DNA of 15,419 bases from JAKJEP01 sp964580995 (lineage in GTDB: Bacteria; Planctomycetota; Phycisphaerae; Sedimentisphaerales; SM23-30): contig CAZOMV010000123.1 in the NCBI GenBank assembly GCA_964580995.1, positions 1-15,419 on the forward strand, given 5' to 3'. Within the stretch, counting starts at the first letter, position 1, and each line of letters starts with the position of its first letter. Position numbers and translations under genes: made by a program. Below, piece after piece: positions 7,008 to 15,419 of this stretch. The notes beneath the pieces are model-generated. The model ran no database searches, was not told the DNA's origin, and saw nothing but the letters and a program-made list of their open reading frames with translations.

Positions 7008-7031
7008 CCTCGACTGATCGCAGAAGGAGTA
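7004..7031 (+). other. Hairpin able to mask an AAGGAG ribosome binding site
   Basis: TACTCCT (7004-7010) is complementary to AGGAGTA (7025-7031), with an inner CGA/TCG pairing possible. The right arm contains the AAGGAG (7024-7029) that precedes an ATG at 7035 opening an 11-codon frame (MVGLYPSPNV, stop at 7065-7067). Whether this is transcribed or translated cannot be told from sequence. The rest of 7068-7199 shows no gene I can support. Confidence 0.35.
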
Positions 7032-7069
7032 GTCATGGTGGGTTTATACCCTTCCCCGAATGTCTAGTG

Positions 7070-7090
7070 AAAAATTGACACCAGCGTCAA
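7070..7090 (-). terminator. Weak candidate terminator downstream of lptG
   Basis: On the minus strand TTGAC and GTCAA pair around GCTGGT, followed directly by TTTTT. The stem has only 5-6 bp and lies about 110 bases beyond the lptG stop, so it is a modest candidate. Confidence 0.3.
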
Positions 7091-7199
7091 AAGTTCGTCG
7101 TCCCCTTGTTATTGGGGAGCCAGATCTGCTTTTGGAAGTCAATATCGACTTTTGGCGGTTCCGTCAAAATCAGGGATTTTTTAGCCTGCAATCTTCCCT

Positions 7200-8396
7200 T
7201 TACGTTTTCAGGCCGTCGAGGGCGATGACGGAGAGGGGCAGGAAGACGATGATGGGGATCCAGGCGGCCAGGAGGGGATCGATCATACCGCCGCCCAGCA
7301 GCTTGCAGGTAAAGGTAGTGACGAAACAGCCGCCGGCGCCGAGGATGGCCAGGAAGATGGCGGTTTTGGTATTTCGCCGTTCGCGGGAGACGAGCATGGG
7401 CAGGCCGAGCAGGAGCATGACCATGTTGATAATCGGGTCGGTGAAGCGGAAATGGCGTTCGCTGACGGCCTCGGCCCGTTCAGCGGGTTTCAAACCGCGC
7501 CGCAGGAGATGGGTGATTTCAAAGTAACTCATATAGCTTTTGTAATTGGAATTTCTCTGGAGCCAGAGATACTCGGCGGTGATGCCGGATTGATAATAGC
7601 GGATCGGCAGTATCTCCGTGGCCAGGGTCGATTTGTCCTCCGTCGGCTGGAAACTGAAATATTTGCCATTTTCCAAAATCCACAGTTGTTGGGCCGGATC
7701 CCAGTCGGCCCGGTCCGCAGTGATTCTGCCGACCACCCTACCCTCCTGACGCAAAAGCACCAGAAAGCCGGTCATTTTTTTTTCCGAAGGATCATATTGA
7801 GCGGAGGACAACAGGGATTCCTGGCGGATATCGGCGGGGATTTTCCGGTTCAGATCGGAGGCAGCCTGATCCCCCAGGTTCTGTATCGTATCGGGCAGCA
7901 GCCAGACGGACACCTCGCGCGAATGTTCCATTTCGTCATGCTTGAGCACCAGCCGGTCGGCCAGACGGGGCAAGACCATTTCCTGATCCAGGACCATGAC
8001 GATATTCAAGAGGAAACCCAAAAAGACAATCGGGGCGATAACCCGTTTCAAGCTGACGCCGGAGGCGAGAACGGCGGTGAGTTCGTTTTGTCGCATCATA
8101 CGGGCCAGGGAAAACGCGGCAGCCAGAATGATGTTGGTACCGGCGAAATCGCGAAAATATTCAAAAAGACGGGGACTATAGTAGCTGACGATATCAGCGA
8201 GAACAACGAGAATTCCCTGCTCCTTGCTCTCGGCGAATTCGTCCAGATTCACAAACAGGTCCAGAATGATGCGCAGGGACAAGACGACCAGAATGGCGAT
8301 CCCATAGCTCTGCAGGAATTCGCGGGCGATATAGCGATCGAGAATCTTAGGCAGAGCCACCAGATCGAATCGATAATTTTCCGGTTCGGATTTCAT
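7200..8396 (-). CDS. lptG: LptF/LptG family LPS export permease, second gene (LptG-like)
   Basis: This 398-residue inner-membrane protein has the LptF/LptG (YjgP/YjgQ) layout. Three membrane segments lie near 28-50, 85-105 and 118-138, a periplasmic beta-jellyroll domain spans about 140-315, and three C-terminal membrane segments lie near 320-338, 346-366 and 376-395. The family's coupling region MRQNELTAVLASGVSLKRVI (101-120) follows the second segment. With LptF and the ATPase LptB it would extract lipopolysaccharide from the inner membrane and pass it to the periplasmic bridge. The ATG at 8396 lies one base after the stop of the upstream gene (stop TAA at 8400-8398), so the two are probably translationally coupled. 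Assignment to G instead of F rests on gene order and length. Confidence 0.9.
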   Translation of the reverse strand: MKSEPENYRFDLVALPKILDRYIAREFLQSYGIAILVVLSLRIILDLFVNLDEFAESKEQGILVVLADIVSYYSPRLFEYFRDFAGTNIILAAAFSLARMMRQNELTAVLASGVSLKRVIAPIVFLGFLLNIVMVLDQEMVLPRLADRLVLKHDEMEHSREVSVWLLPDTIQNLGDQAASDLNRKIPADIRQESLLSSAQYDPSEKKMTGFLVLLRQEGRVVGRITADRADWDPAQQLWILENGKYFSFQPTEDKSTLATEILPIRYYQSGITAEYLWLQRNSNYKSYMSYFEITHLLRRGLKPAERAEAVSERHFRFTDPIINMVMLLLGLPMLVSRERRNTKTAIFLAILGAGGCFVTTFTCKLLGGGMIDPLLAAWIPIIVFLPLSVIALDGLKT

Positions 8397-8397
8397 T

Positions 8398-10041
8398 TTA
8401 TTGTTTTAAGAGCCTCCGGTAAATAAACCCATTTACCACCATCACAGCCAGAATTCCGGACCAAAGGAACAGGATGCCGGTATTGGTGCTGACATCATTT
8501 TGTTCGGCAATATGCTGGCCGGTAACAATGGTGATCAGGCAGAGGGCGGCGGGAACAAAACTGACACCAAAGGCCGTCAGCAGATGGCCGCTGCGGAAAA
8601 CGATTCCCAGTGCCACGCCCAGCAGGACCAGGGCCACACAACTGACGCCAAAGGCCAGGCGGCAATGCTTTTCCGCACGGATTTCCGACTGCAATTGGCG
8701 GCAATCCTCACGGATGAGGGAGTACAATCTCTGCAAATAGACGGTAGGCTCCTCCTGCTGCAGAGGGATTTGCACTTTCTCGTCCAATATTTCGTTCAAG
8801 GTCAACTGATCGGCCATCTGCAAGACCTCATCGGGCAGTTGGATATCCGTAAACGGATAGACCCGATGGCTGATTTCATAGGATTGATTCAAATAGGTGG
8901 CCTGGACTTCTTCCAGGGTAAGAATCACGGTTGGCCTTTGCGATTCGGGATCCACAAACAGACTGGCCTTCTGCGCCACGAACCGTCTCTCCGGCTTGGT
9001 ATCCTTACTTTGATAAAAATAATCGACCCGGACGGGTTTATGACTCTGGCTGTTCAACTGCGCCGTTCGATTCCGCCGGGATTCGTTTTTTTTGTCTTCC
9101 TTTTTCAAACCATACAATTGACAATCATCGGCATAAATCCGCAGCCGATGATCCCCCTGGATGACATCAAGAAAGCCCTCCTCGCTGAAGTGCTGATTCG
9201 CCCATTCGGCATATTTTTCTACCAGCACCTGCCGGCGAATTTTTTCCATTTGCTCCTGAATCGGGTAGAAAAGGGACATATCCTCCTGGATGGCCTTCAA
9301 ATCGGCCAGGTTTTTGAATTTGATATCATCCCGCCACATATTGGGAACGCTAATAGAGAAAGTGGTATCCTGCAATTCAACGCAACTGTTCCCGACAATG
9401 CCGATGGGTGCCTGGAGTCGCAGGAGGATCTGGTTGGTTCTCTGGCCCGGCTGAAAATAGATCCAGGCCCGCTGCGCGGCGTAGATCTGCTCCACCTCCT
9501 TGCCGTCCATTTTGTACAATACCACTCCGGTCAGGCAATGCTGATCGGGATACGCATAATCGGCATGAATCCGATACCCTTTCGACAATCGATCCAGGTT
9601 CCCCTGCTTTTCGATATTTCGATAGAGAATGGACTCAGCATCGGCGGTGATGATGGAATCGAATTTTTGGGTATAGGTGGGTATGACATGGAAAGCCAGC
9701 AGGAGGGTGACGATTCCGACCAGCAGCGCCAGGGCCAGGGCCGGGTACACCAGGGTCCACAGGCCGATACCGCTGCTTTTGCAGGCGCTGATTTCGTTAT
9801 CAGCGGCCAGGCGGCCGTAATTGACGGTGGCGGCCAAGAGAGCGGCGATCGGGATTACCATCGTAAGCGTGATCGGTAAGGTGCAAAAGATGAGGGTGGG
9901 TACCTGGATCGGGTCCACGCTGAACTGCTGGAGGGGACGAAGCATCAGCCCCAATCCCAGCACCGTGCATAAAATCAGGGTTGCCAGGCTAAAGGTCTTG
10001 AGCAGATCACGAAAAATATAACGATGGATCGTAAATACCAT
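8398..10041 (-). CDS. lptF: LptF/LptG family LPS export permease, first gene (LptF-like, enlarged)
   Basis: At 547 residues it is much longer than typical LptF (about 360). Membrane segments lie near 17-37, 48-73, 98-122, 462-482, 487-508 and 521-541, with the conserved coupling stretch NYGRLAADNEISACKSSGIG (74-93). The extra length is all in the periplasmic part (123-461). That part appears to contain the jellyroll-type strand pattern twice: YRIHAD with IYAAQRAWIYF at 156-196, and LRIYAD with RFVAQKASLFV at 300-363. A Lys/Asp/Arg-rich insert (313-326) lies inside the second copy. Its partner lptG follows with one intervening base. The start ATG at 10041 has AAGG about 7 bases upstream. Family membership is secure; F versus G is by order. 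Confidence 0.9.
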   Translation of the reverse strand: MVFTIHRYIFRDLLKTFSLATLILCTVLGLGLMLRPLQQFSVDPIQVPTLIFCTLPITLTMVIPIAALLAATVNYGRLAADNEISACKSSGIGLWTLVYPALALALLVGIVTLLLAFHVIPTYTQKFDSIITADAESILYRNIEKQGNLDRLSKGYRIHADYAYPDQHCLTGVVLYKMDGKEVEQIYAAQRAWIYFQPGQRTNQILLRLQAPIGIVGNSCVELQDTTFSISVPNMWRDDIKFKNLADLKAIQEDMSLFYPIQEQMEKIRRQVLVEKYAEWANQHFSEEGFLDVIQGDHRLRIYADDCQLYGLKKEDKKNESRRNRTAQLNSQSHKPVRVDYFYQSKDTKPERRFVAQKASLFVDPESQRPTVILTLEEVQATYLNQSYEISHRVYPFTDIQLPDEVLQMADQLTLNEILDEKVQIPLQQEEPTVYLQRLYSLIREDCRQLQSEIRAEKHCRLAFGVSCVALVLLGVALGIVFRSGHLLTAFGVSFVPAALCLITIVTGQHIAEQNDVSTNTGILFLWSGILAVMVVNGFIYRRLLKQ

Positions 10042-10072
10042 AACTGCCTTATTTTTGTGTATTTAACGAATT

Positions 10073-10078
10073 TGTCAA
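10073..10078 (-). promoter_or_regulatory. -35-like TTGACA upstream of lptF
   Basis: The minus strand has a perfect TTGACA 32 bases upstream of the lptF ATG. The expected -10 position holds only AAAATA, so the promoter is uncertain. Confidence 0.3.
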
Positions 10079-10117
10079 TGAAAATTTACCCGGTGCGATT
10101 TTCCCGGCTATCTTTGG

Positions 10118-10146
10118 TTGACTTATTCTCCTAACTCCTTTACTAT
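10118..10146 (+). promoter_or_regulatory. Sigma70 promoter of the 137-residue protein gene
   Basis: TTGACT (10118-10123), a 17-base spacer and TACTAT (10141-10146) give a good consensus match. Initiation near 10153 leaves a leader of about 64 nt. Confidence 0.65.
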
Positions 10147-10216
10147 ACGGGGGCCTTTCGGCGAGCAAAATCGTTCGTTTCTGTAATTTATCGATTCTTC
10201 AACACAGGAGCCTGTA

Positions 10217-10630
10217 ATGACGGATAAAAACGAATTCCAAGATTCCCCTATTCCCTTTGAAGACAAAATTAAACTCAATACGAAACTGCCTCCGCTGGGT
10301 TCTTCCAGCCCCAACCATGCCGCTGCCAGCCCGCCCCCACCCGGCAATGTTGTGCCTTCCAGCCATATTCATACTTTCGAAAGTGAATCGAAGCTGAGCC
10401 GACAGGAAAATATCCAGTATAAAAGGCCTTTAACCACCGGAACCGGGGCCACACGGGTTCGCACCTTTCATACGAAACTGGCGGACGCGGCGATTAAATA
10501 TCTGGATGACCAGGTTAATGAATGGCTGGATGACAATCCCGATATTCTGATTAAATTTTGCACCACCACCGTCGGAGTAGTGGAAGGCAAAAGGGCTGAA
10601 CAGCATTTGATTGTTACCGTGTGGTATTAA
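10217..10630 (+). CDS. Small conserved protein of unknown function
   Basis: The 137-residue protein has no signal peptide or membrane segment. Residues 1-60 are low-complexity, rich in Pro, Ser and Asn (ASPPPPGNVVPSS), and probably unfolded. The C-terminal part (about 72-137) looks like a compact alpha/beta domain: RVRTFHTKLADAAIKYLDDQ, then NEWLDDNPDILIKFCTTTVG, then a final strand HLIVTVWY at the extreme C-terminus. I recall similar short proteins in planctomycetes, but I cannot name a family or function. The start ATG at 10217 has AGGAG (10206-10210) 6 bases upstream and a promoter 70 bases before it, which supports a real gene. It is single, divergent from lptF and convergent with uup, whose stop lies 7 bases away. 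Confidence 0.75.
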   Translation: MTDKNEFQDSPIPFEDKIKLNTKLPPLGSSSPNHAAASPPPPGNVVPSSHIHTFESESKLSRQENIQYKRPLTTGTGATRVRTFHTKLADAAIKYLDDQVNEWLDDNPDILIKFCTTTVGVVEGKRAEQHLIVTVWY

Positions 10631-10637
10631 CCGCAGG

Positions 10638-12536
<1,899 letters not shown>

Positions 12537-12593
12537 AACAAATTCTTGCCTTTTTGTCAGACCATACCAATTTCATCCATTCAGCAACCCGGA

Positions 12594-12622
12594 ATTGTAC
12601 AGCCGGAATGTTTTTCTTGCAA
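12594..12622 (-). promoter_or_regulatory. Sigma70 promoter of uup
   Basis: On the minus strand TTGCAA (12622-12617), a 17-base spacer and TACAAT (12599-12594) place initiation near 12587, giving a leader of about 50 nt before the uup ATG. Confidence 0.6.
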
Positions 12623-12869
12623 GATCTTTGCTCATAGTATTTTATAGTTATGACGATAAGAAAATCCCGACTTTTTTGCATGGTCCAATAATCACTATAA
12701 AAAAAATTGCAAAAATAATAAGAATATTTTTAAGCATGCCCGCCTGAATTATATAGGCATCGTGAAACATGATCTCACTTTAATAATTATATATGTATTT
12801 GTCATTACTGAATTTACGAATTTTCACTTTTTGGCCTGGTTTTTAAAAAATTCACAAAACCACACACCC
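12623..12869. other. AT-rich intergenic stretch with no gene seen
   Basis: The bases between the uup promoter and the palindrome at 12870 are strongly AT-rich with poly-A and poly-T runs. I see no frame with a ribosome binding site, no tRNA-like fold and no strong hairpin. Confidence 0.5.
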
Positions 12870-12886
12870 ATTTGGTACTACCAAAT
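12870..12886 (+). promoter_or_regulatory. 17-bp palindrome upstream of the PEP-CTERM promoter
   Basis: ATTTGGTA-C-TACCAAAT is a perfect inverted repeat about one central base, ending 28 bases before the -35 box of the PEP-CTERM gene. A run of T follows, so a weak AT-rich terminator (6-bp stem, 5-nt loop) is an alternative, but no plus-strand gene lies upstream to terminate. An operator is the likelier reading. Confidence 0.4.
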
Positions 12887-12914
12887 TTTTTTCTGATTTT
12901 TATCACTTTTTGTA

Positions 12915-12943
12915 TTGACACCGGGTCGGCAAATCAATATATT
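12915..12943 (+). promoter_or_regulatory. Sigma70 promoter of the PEP-CTERM gene
   Basis: TTGACA (12915-12920), a 17-base spacer and TATATT (12938-12943) are close to consensus. Initiation near 12950 leaves a leader of about 58 nt before the ATG at 13008. Confidence 0.75.
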
Positions 12944-13007
12944 AAGGTAAGTGAAGTCTGTTAATATGATCAAAAGGATATAAGGAATAAATTTTAAGGA
13001 GATGAAA

Positions 13008-13604
13008 ATGAGGAAAAGTATTTTTGTTGCGAGTGTGATTGTTCTGAGTGTTATGTCGGTGTCGTGGGGTACTATCAAGTCTATAAGCGTAAACGACGTG
13101 GATACTAATTACACGGCGGGTACTGGTGTGTTATCGCTTGGCGATGCGACGGATGTCGTAGTAGAAGACACCATTGGGAACCAGACAACCTATGCCAATG
13201 GGTCGTTTACCATGGCAACCACTCTGATGGCGGATGTCTCGGCAGGTGGTATCGCCTCGGGGCAGTTCGCGGGTGGATCCCTGACTTTTCTGGATGGCGC
13301 TGCCAATGTGCTGCTGGCTGGAAATATTACGAGTTTGAATTTGATCGAAGTTTTCAATAACGCCGGGCTTCTCGCAGGCAATGGACAGTTCCAGGTGACC
13401 GGCGGCAGCTTAAGCGGTGATTTTGTGTATCCCATCGGAGACATCGTTCAGATTAGTTTTAACGTAAATAAAACCATATCCGATTTTTCAAAAAGCTTTG
13501 ACCAAGTATATTCTAACCTAACCATGACCCCGATAGTACCCGAGCCAGTCACGATTGGATTATTGTCCATTGGCGGTCTCTTCCTCATCAGAAGAAAGAG
13601 ATAA
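13008..13604 (+). CDS. PEP-CTERM sorting-domain protein (exosortase substrate)
   Basis: This is a 198-residue secreted protein. It has an N-terminal signal peptide (MRKSIFVASVIVLSVMSVSW, cleavage probably just after residue 20). The C-terminal PEP-CTERM tag at 177-198 consists of VPEP, a hydrophobic segment TIGLLSIGGLFLI and the basic end RRKR. Exosortase is thought to recognise this tag and release or anchor the protein at the cell surface. The middle is Gly/Ala/Asn/Thr-rich and looks like a beta-sheet protein without a catalytic motif; it contains no cysteine. I chose the ATG at 13008, not 13002, because AAGGAG (12996-13001) abuts the first ATG but stands 6 bases from the second. Its own promoter and terminator make it a single-gene unit. 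No exosortase gene is in the window. Confidence 0.9.
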   Translation: MRKSIFVASVIVLSVMSVSWGTIKSISVNDVDTNYTAGTGVLSLGDATDVVVEDTIGNQTTYANGSFTMATTLMADVSAGGIASGQFAGGSLTFLDGAANVLLAGNITSLNLIEVFNNAGLLAGNGQFQVTGGSLSGDFVYPIGDIVQISFNVNKTISDFSKSFDQVYSNLTMTPIVPEPVTIGLLSIGGLFLIRRKR

Positions 13605-13634
13605 TAATCGACAGGATTTTGTAAATGTCTTTGA

Positions 13635-13669
13635 AGAGGCAGGTGTTTTTCACCTGTCTCTTTTTTTTT
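13635..13669 (+). terminator. Strong rho-independent terminator of the PEP-CTERM gene
   Basis: AGAGGCAGGTG pairs with CACCTGTCTCT (11 bp, one G-U) around a TTTTT loop, with the T-run continuing to 13669. It begins 31 bases after the stop codon. Confidence 0.92.
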
Positions 13670-13907
13670 GAATGAGATTAACAAGTCGCGTTTTTGGCCT
13701 GCCCATATACGGGGGAAAGAAGCATCTCCTCCGCCTAATCCATTACGATAAATTTTTTGTAAAAAATGTTTGAAGATATTTCTTCTTTTTTTTCGAAGTA
13801 GCCGATTAGATAGGAACAGAATTGCCCACAACAGAAGTTTACACCCAAGCGAAGAGGTATAGTGTTTTTCGGTTATTAATGAATGGACCTTGATTGGGAA
13901 GAGATGT
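13670..13907. other. Intergenic region before the FGE-domain gene
   Basis: I see no gene or convincing RNA fold here. The only promoter-like pair close to the next gene is TTTACA followed after 14 bases by TATAGT (about 13840-13865), which is too closely spaced to be confident about. Confidence 0.4.
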
Positions 13908-15272
13908 ATGAAAAGTTTTCTGACAATTGTAAATGCAGCCGTTTTTTCTATTATGATCTCCGCTGTGGTTTCCGCCCAAAGTATCAGCGATATCACCCCA
14001 AATGCCTCAGCCCCGCAAAATATCAAAGCAATTATCACCGGTGAGGGAACCACCTTTTTTCAGGAGACCTCCACCATTACCAAAGTCTGGCTGACGAAAG
14101 GAGATGAAGTAATTGCCGCTACCCACTGGCTGGGTGTGGATGCCACCACCGTAGAGGCAATGTTCGATATTCCGGTCCATACTCCGGCAGGCCGATGGGA
14201 TGTACACGTCAGCAATAGTGTGGATGGTGAATTGTTGCTGACGAATGGATTTATGATTTACCTATACCCCGATCTGAATGAAGACGGACGGGTAGATAAT
14301 GAAGATCTTGCTTTGCTTAGCAAGCATTGGCTGAAAACAACAGTGGAAGTACCAGATTTGAGCGGGATGATTCAAACAGAAGCGGAAACCTCCCTTACCA
14401 CCGCGTCGCTAGCAAGGGGTTTCTATCTATGGAGTTATAGTGATACAATGATAGCGGACAAGGTAATCGGTACAACCCCGACATCCGGCAGTACGGTATA
14501 TCCAGGCTCTGCGGTAAATCTGGTAATTTCGATGGGACCTTACGTCACGGTGGAACCGGCGGGGATGGTTTGGCTGGATATTACAGATCCCGGGATTTCC
14601 GGCCATGAAGGATTCAGCGGCCAGATGAGCAAATACGAAACGACAAACGCGCAGTATTGCCACTACCTCAACGGTGCTTTGGCTTCCGGCGATATAACCA
14701 TAGAAGGCAACGGGGTTTTGGGAGCCAGCGGTTTCAACGAAGGAGAAGATTTTGTCGGCCTGGTTTATTATAATCTGGCCGGCCCGGGATATACCTATGA
14801 TGGCTCCACCAACGGCGGAGCGGCCCGAATTCATTACACCGCCGGATCATTCCGTGTGGATAGCGGTTTTGAAAATCATCCGGTTACGTATGTAAGCTGG
14901 TATGGAGCCACTGCTTTCTGTAACTTCTATGGCTATCGACTGCCGACCGAATGGGAATGGCAGGCAGCGGCGGATTATGATGGCAGCTTCATTTATGGTT
15001 GCGGAACCGATATAAATAATGATATTGCCAACTACTGTGGCTCCACACACCCGTATGGCACAACCCTCGCGGGTGCTTTCGGGTCGTATGGATATGAAAT
15101 TTGCGACATGGCCGGGAATGTCTGGGAATGGACCAGTACGATTTCCGGCAATTATCGAGTCATCCGCGGCGGCGGGTGGAACAGCTTCGGCACTGACTGT
15201 ACCGTCACGGCCCGGTATATCTTCAACCAGGTGAACATGACCTACAGTTTCGGGTTCCGGGCCTGCCGGTGA
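13908..15272 (+). CDS. Secreted multi-domain protein: IPT-like, dockerin-like, PASTA and FGE/sulfatase-modifying-factor domains
   Basis: This is a 454-residue exported protein. The signal peptide is residues 1-23 (ends VSA|QS). An IPT/TIG-like beta domain covers about 25-115. A half dockerin-like module follows at 122-142 (DLNEDGRVDNEDLALLSKHW). A PASTA-type domain spans about 147-210 (starts VPDLSGMIQTEAE, ends SAVNLVISMG). The C-terminal half (about 212-454) is a formylglycine-generating-enzyme-type domain with HPVTYVSWYGATAFCNFYGY (324-343), RLPTEWEWQAAA (344-355), DMAGNVWEWTS (400-410), IRGGGWN (419-425) and the ending FGFRACR. The active-site region has Cys431 but not the second cysteine expected of a true formylglycine enzyme, so a binding or non-catalytic role is likely. 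The ATG at 13908 is preferred over an in-frame TTG at 13890 because GGAAGAG precedes it and the signal peptide starts there. Confidence 0.9.
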   Translation: MKSFLTIVNAAVFSIMISAVVSAQSISDITPNASAPQNIKAIITGEGTTFFQETSTITKVWLTKGDEVIAATHWLGVDATTVEAMFDIPVHTPAGRWDVHVSNSVDGELLLTNGFMIYLYPDLNEDGRVDNEDLALLSKHWLKTTVEVPDLSGMIQTEAETSLTTASLARGFYLWSYSDTMIADKVIGTTPTSGSTVYPGSAVNLVISMGPYVTVEPAGMVWLDITDPGISGHEGFSGQMSKYETTNAQYCHYLNGALASGDITIEGNGVLGASGFNEGEDFVGLVYYNLAGPGYTYDGSTNGGAARIHYTAGSFRVDSGFENHPVTYVSWYGATAFCNFYGYRLPTEWEWQAAADYDGSFIYGCGTDINNDIANYCGSTHPYGTTLAGAFGSYGYEICDMAGNVWEWTSTISGNYRVIRGGGWNSFGTDCTVTARYIFNQVNMTYSFGFRACR

Positions 15273-15381
15273 GCGGTTGCTTTCCTTTTTTTATTCGATA
15301 CCCTTTGCGAAATAAAAGATTAGCTACAATATCCTAGTTAAGGAATATCATATGGTTAACCCGTATTTCTCACCATAATAG

Positions 15382-15409
15382 TTGAAAAACCTCTTTGTTC
15401 TGGTATAAC
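15382..15409 (+). promoter_or_regulatory. Candidate promoter for a gene beyond the right edge
   Basis: TTGAAA (15382-15387), a 16-base spacer and TATAAC (15404-15409) match sigma70 spacing. Nothing else recognisable lies in 15273-15419. Confidence 0.4.
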
Positions 15410-15419
15410 TATTTTATGA

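Noticed and set aside
7075..7080. TTGACA on the plus strand as a promoter
   Set aside because: There is no -10 at 15-19 bases and no plus-strand gene downstream; the sequence is better explained as one arm of a small inverted repeat.
7452..8426. 324-codon open frame on the plus strand
   Set aside because: It is antisense to lptG; the minus-strand frame has the expected membrane topology and translational coupling to lptF.
8500..9879. 459-codon open frame on the plus strand
   Set aside because: It is antisense to lptF and its composition (Gln/Gly/Asp-rich, no motifs) is that of a shadow frame.
13670..13890. Possible riboswitch in the leader of the FGE-domain gene
   Set aside because: There are short GC-rich patches (GGCCTGCCC, CGGGGGAAAG), but I could not assemble a fold or a known aptamer core, and there is no clear promoter upstream of them.
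13448..14053. 201-codon minus-strand frame spanning the PEP-CTERM end and the next gene's start
   Set aside because: It crosses a strong terminator and two well-supported plus-strand genes, with no ribosome binding site or recognisable domain.

Overview
The window looks like an ordinary chromosomal segment of a planctomycete, most likely class Phycisphaerae (Sedimentisphaerales-like). The support is indirect. Two secreted proteins carry the half-dockerin-like module (DLN.D..VD.EDL..... .WL) that is abundant in that group. There is also a PEP-CTERM exosortase substrate, an LptF/LptG pair implying a Gram-negative envelope, and several conserved hypotheticals of planctomycete type. No phage, plasmid, CRISPR or defence genes are visible.

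Layout. 1-1933 (minus) is the 5' 60% of carB, running off the left edge. Divergent from it, 2140-4602 (plus) is a large secreted C10 (streptopain-type) cysteine protease with accessory domains and a dockerin-like tail. Next come a small membrane protein of the DUF2752 type (4676-5209) and a putative lipoprotein (5239-5865), probably co-transcribed. The convergent gene 5844-6530 is endonuclease V (nfi), overlapping the lipoprotein gene by 22 bp at their 3' ends. Just upstream of nfi lies a 177-bp palindromic MITE-like element (6555-6731) with inverted ends, two internal hairpins and a possible 5-bp target duplication. It is followed by a promoter and a tRNA-Ala(CGC) gene (6860-6930). A 269-bp non-coding stretch after the tRNA holds 11-bp repeats and a hairpin that can cover a ribosome binding site.

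7200-10041 (minus) is a translationally coupled lptF-lptG pair for LPS transport; the LptF is unusually long and seems to have a duplicated periplasmic domain. 10217-10630 (plus) is a small conserved protein of unknown function with a good sigma70 promoter. It converges on uup (10638-12536, minus), an ABC-F ATPase. After a 471-bp AT-rich divergent intergenic region comes a PEP-CTERM protein gene with a clear promoter, ribosome binding site and strong terminator (13008-13604). The last gene (13908-15272) is a secreted multi-domain protein: IPT-like region, dockerin-like module, PASTA domain and formylglycine-generating-enzyme-type (sulfatase-modifying factor) domain. The final 147 bases hold only a possible promoter for a gene outside the window.

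How the genes relate. Housekeeping functions (pyrimidine/arginine precursor synthesis, deaminated-base repair, LPS transport, ABC-F ATPase, tRNA) are interleaved with secreted or envelope proteins. Nothing here forms an obvious multi-gene new system. The least explained signals are the palindromic repeat element and its scattered end-like motif, the repeats behind the tRNA, and the LptF domain duplication.
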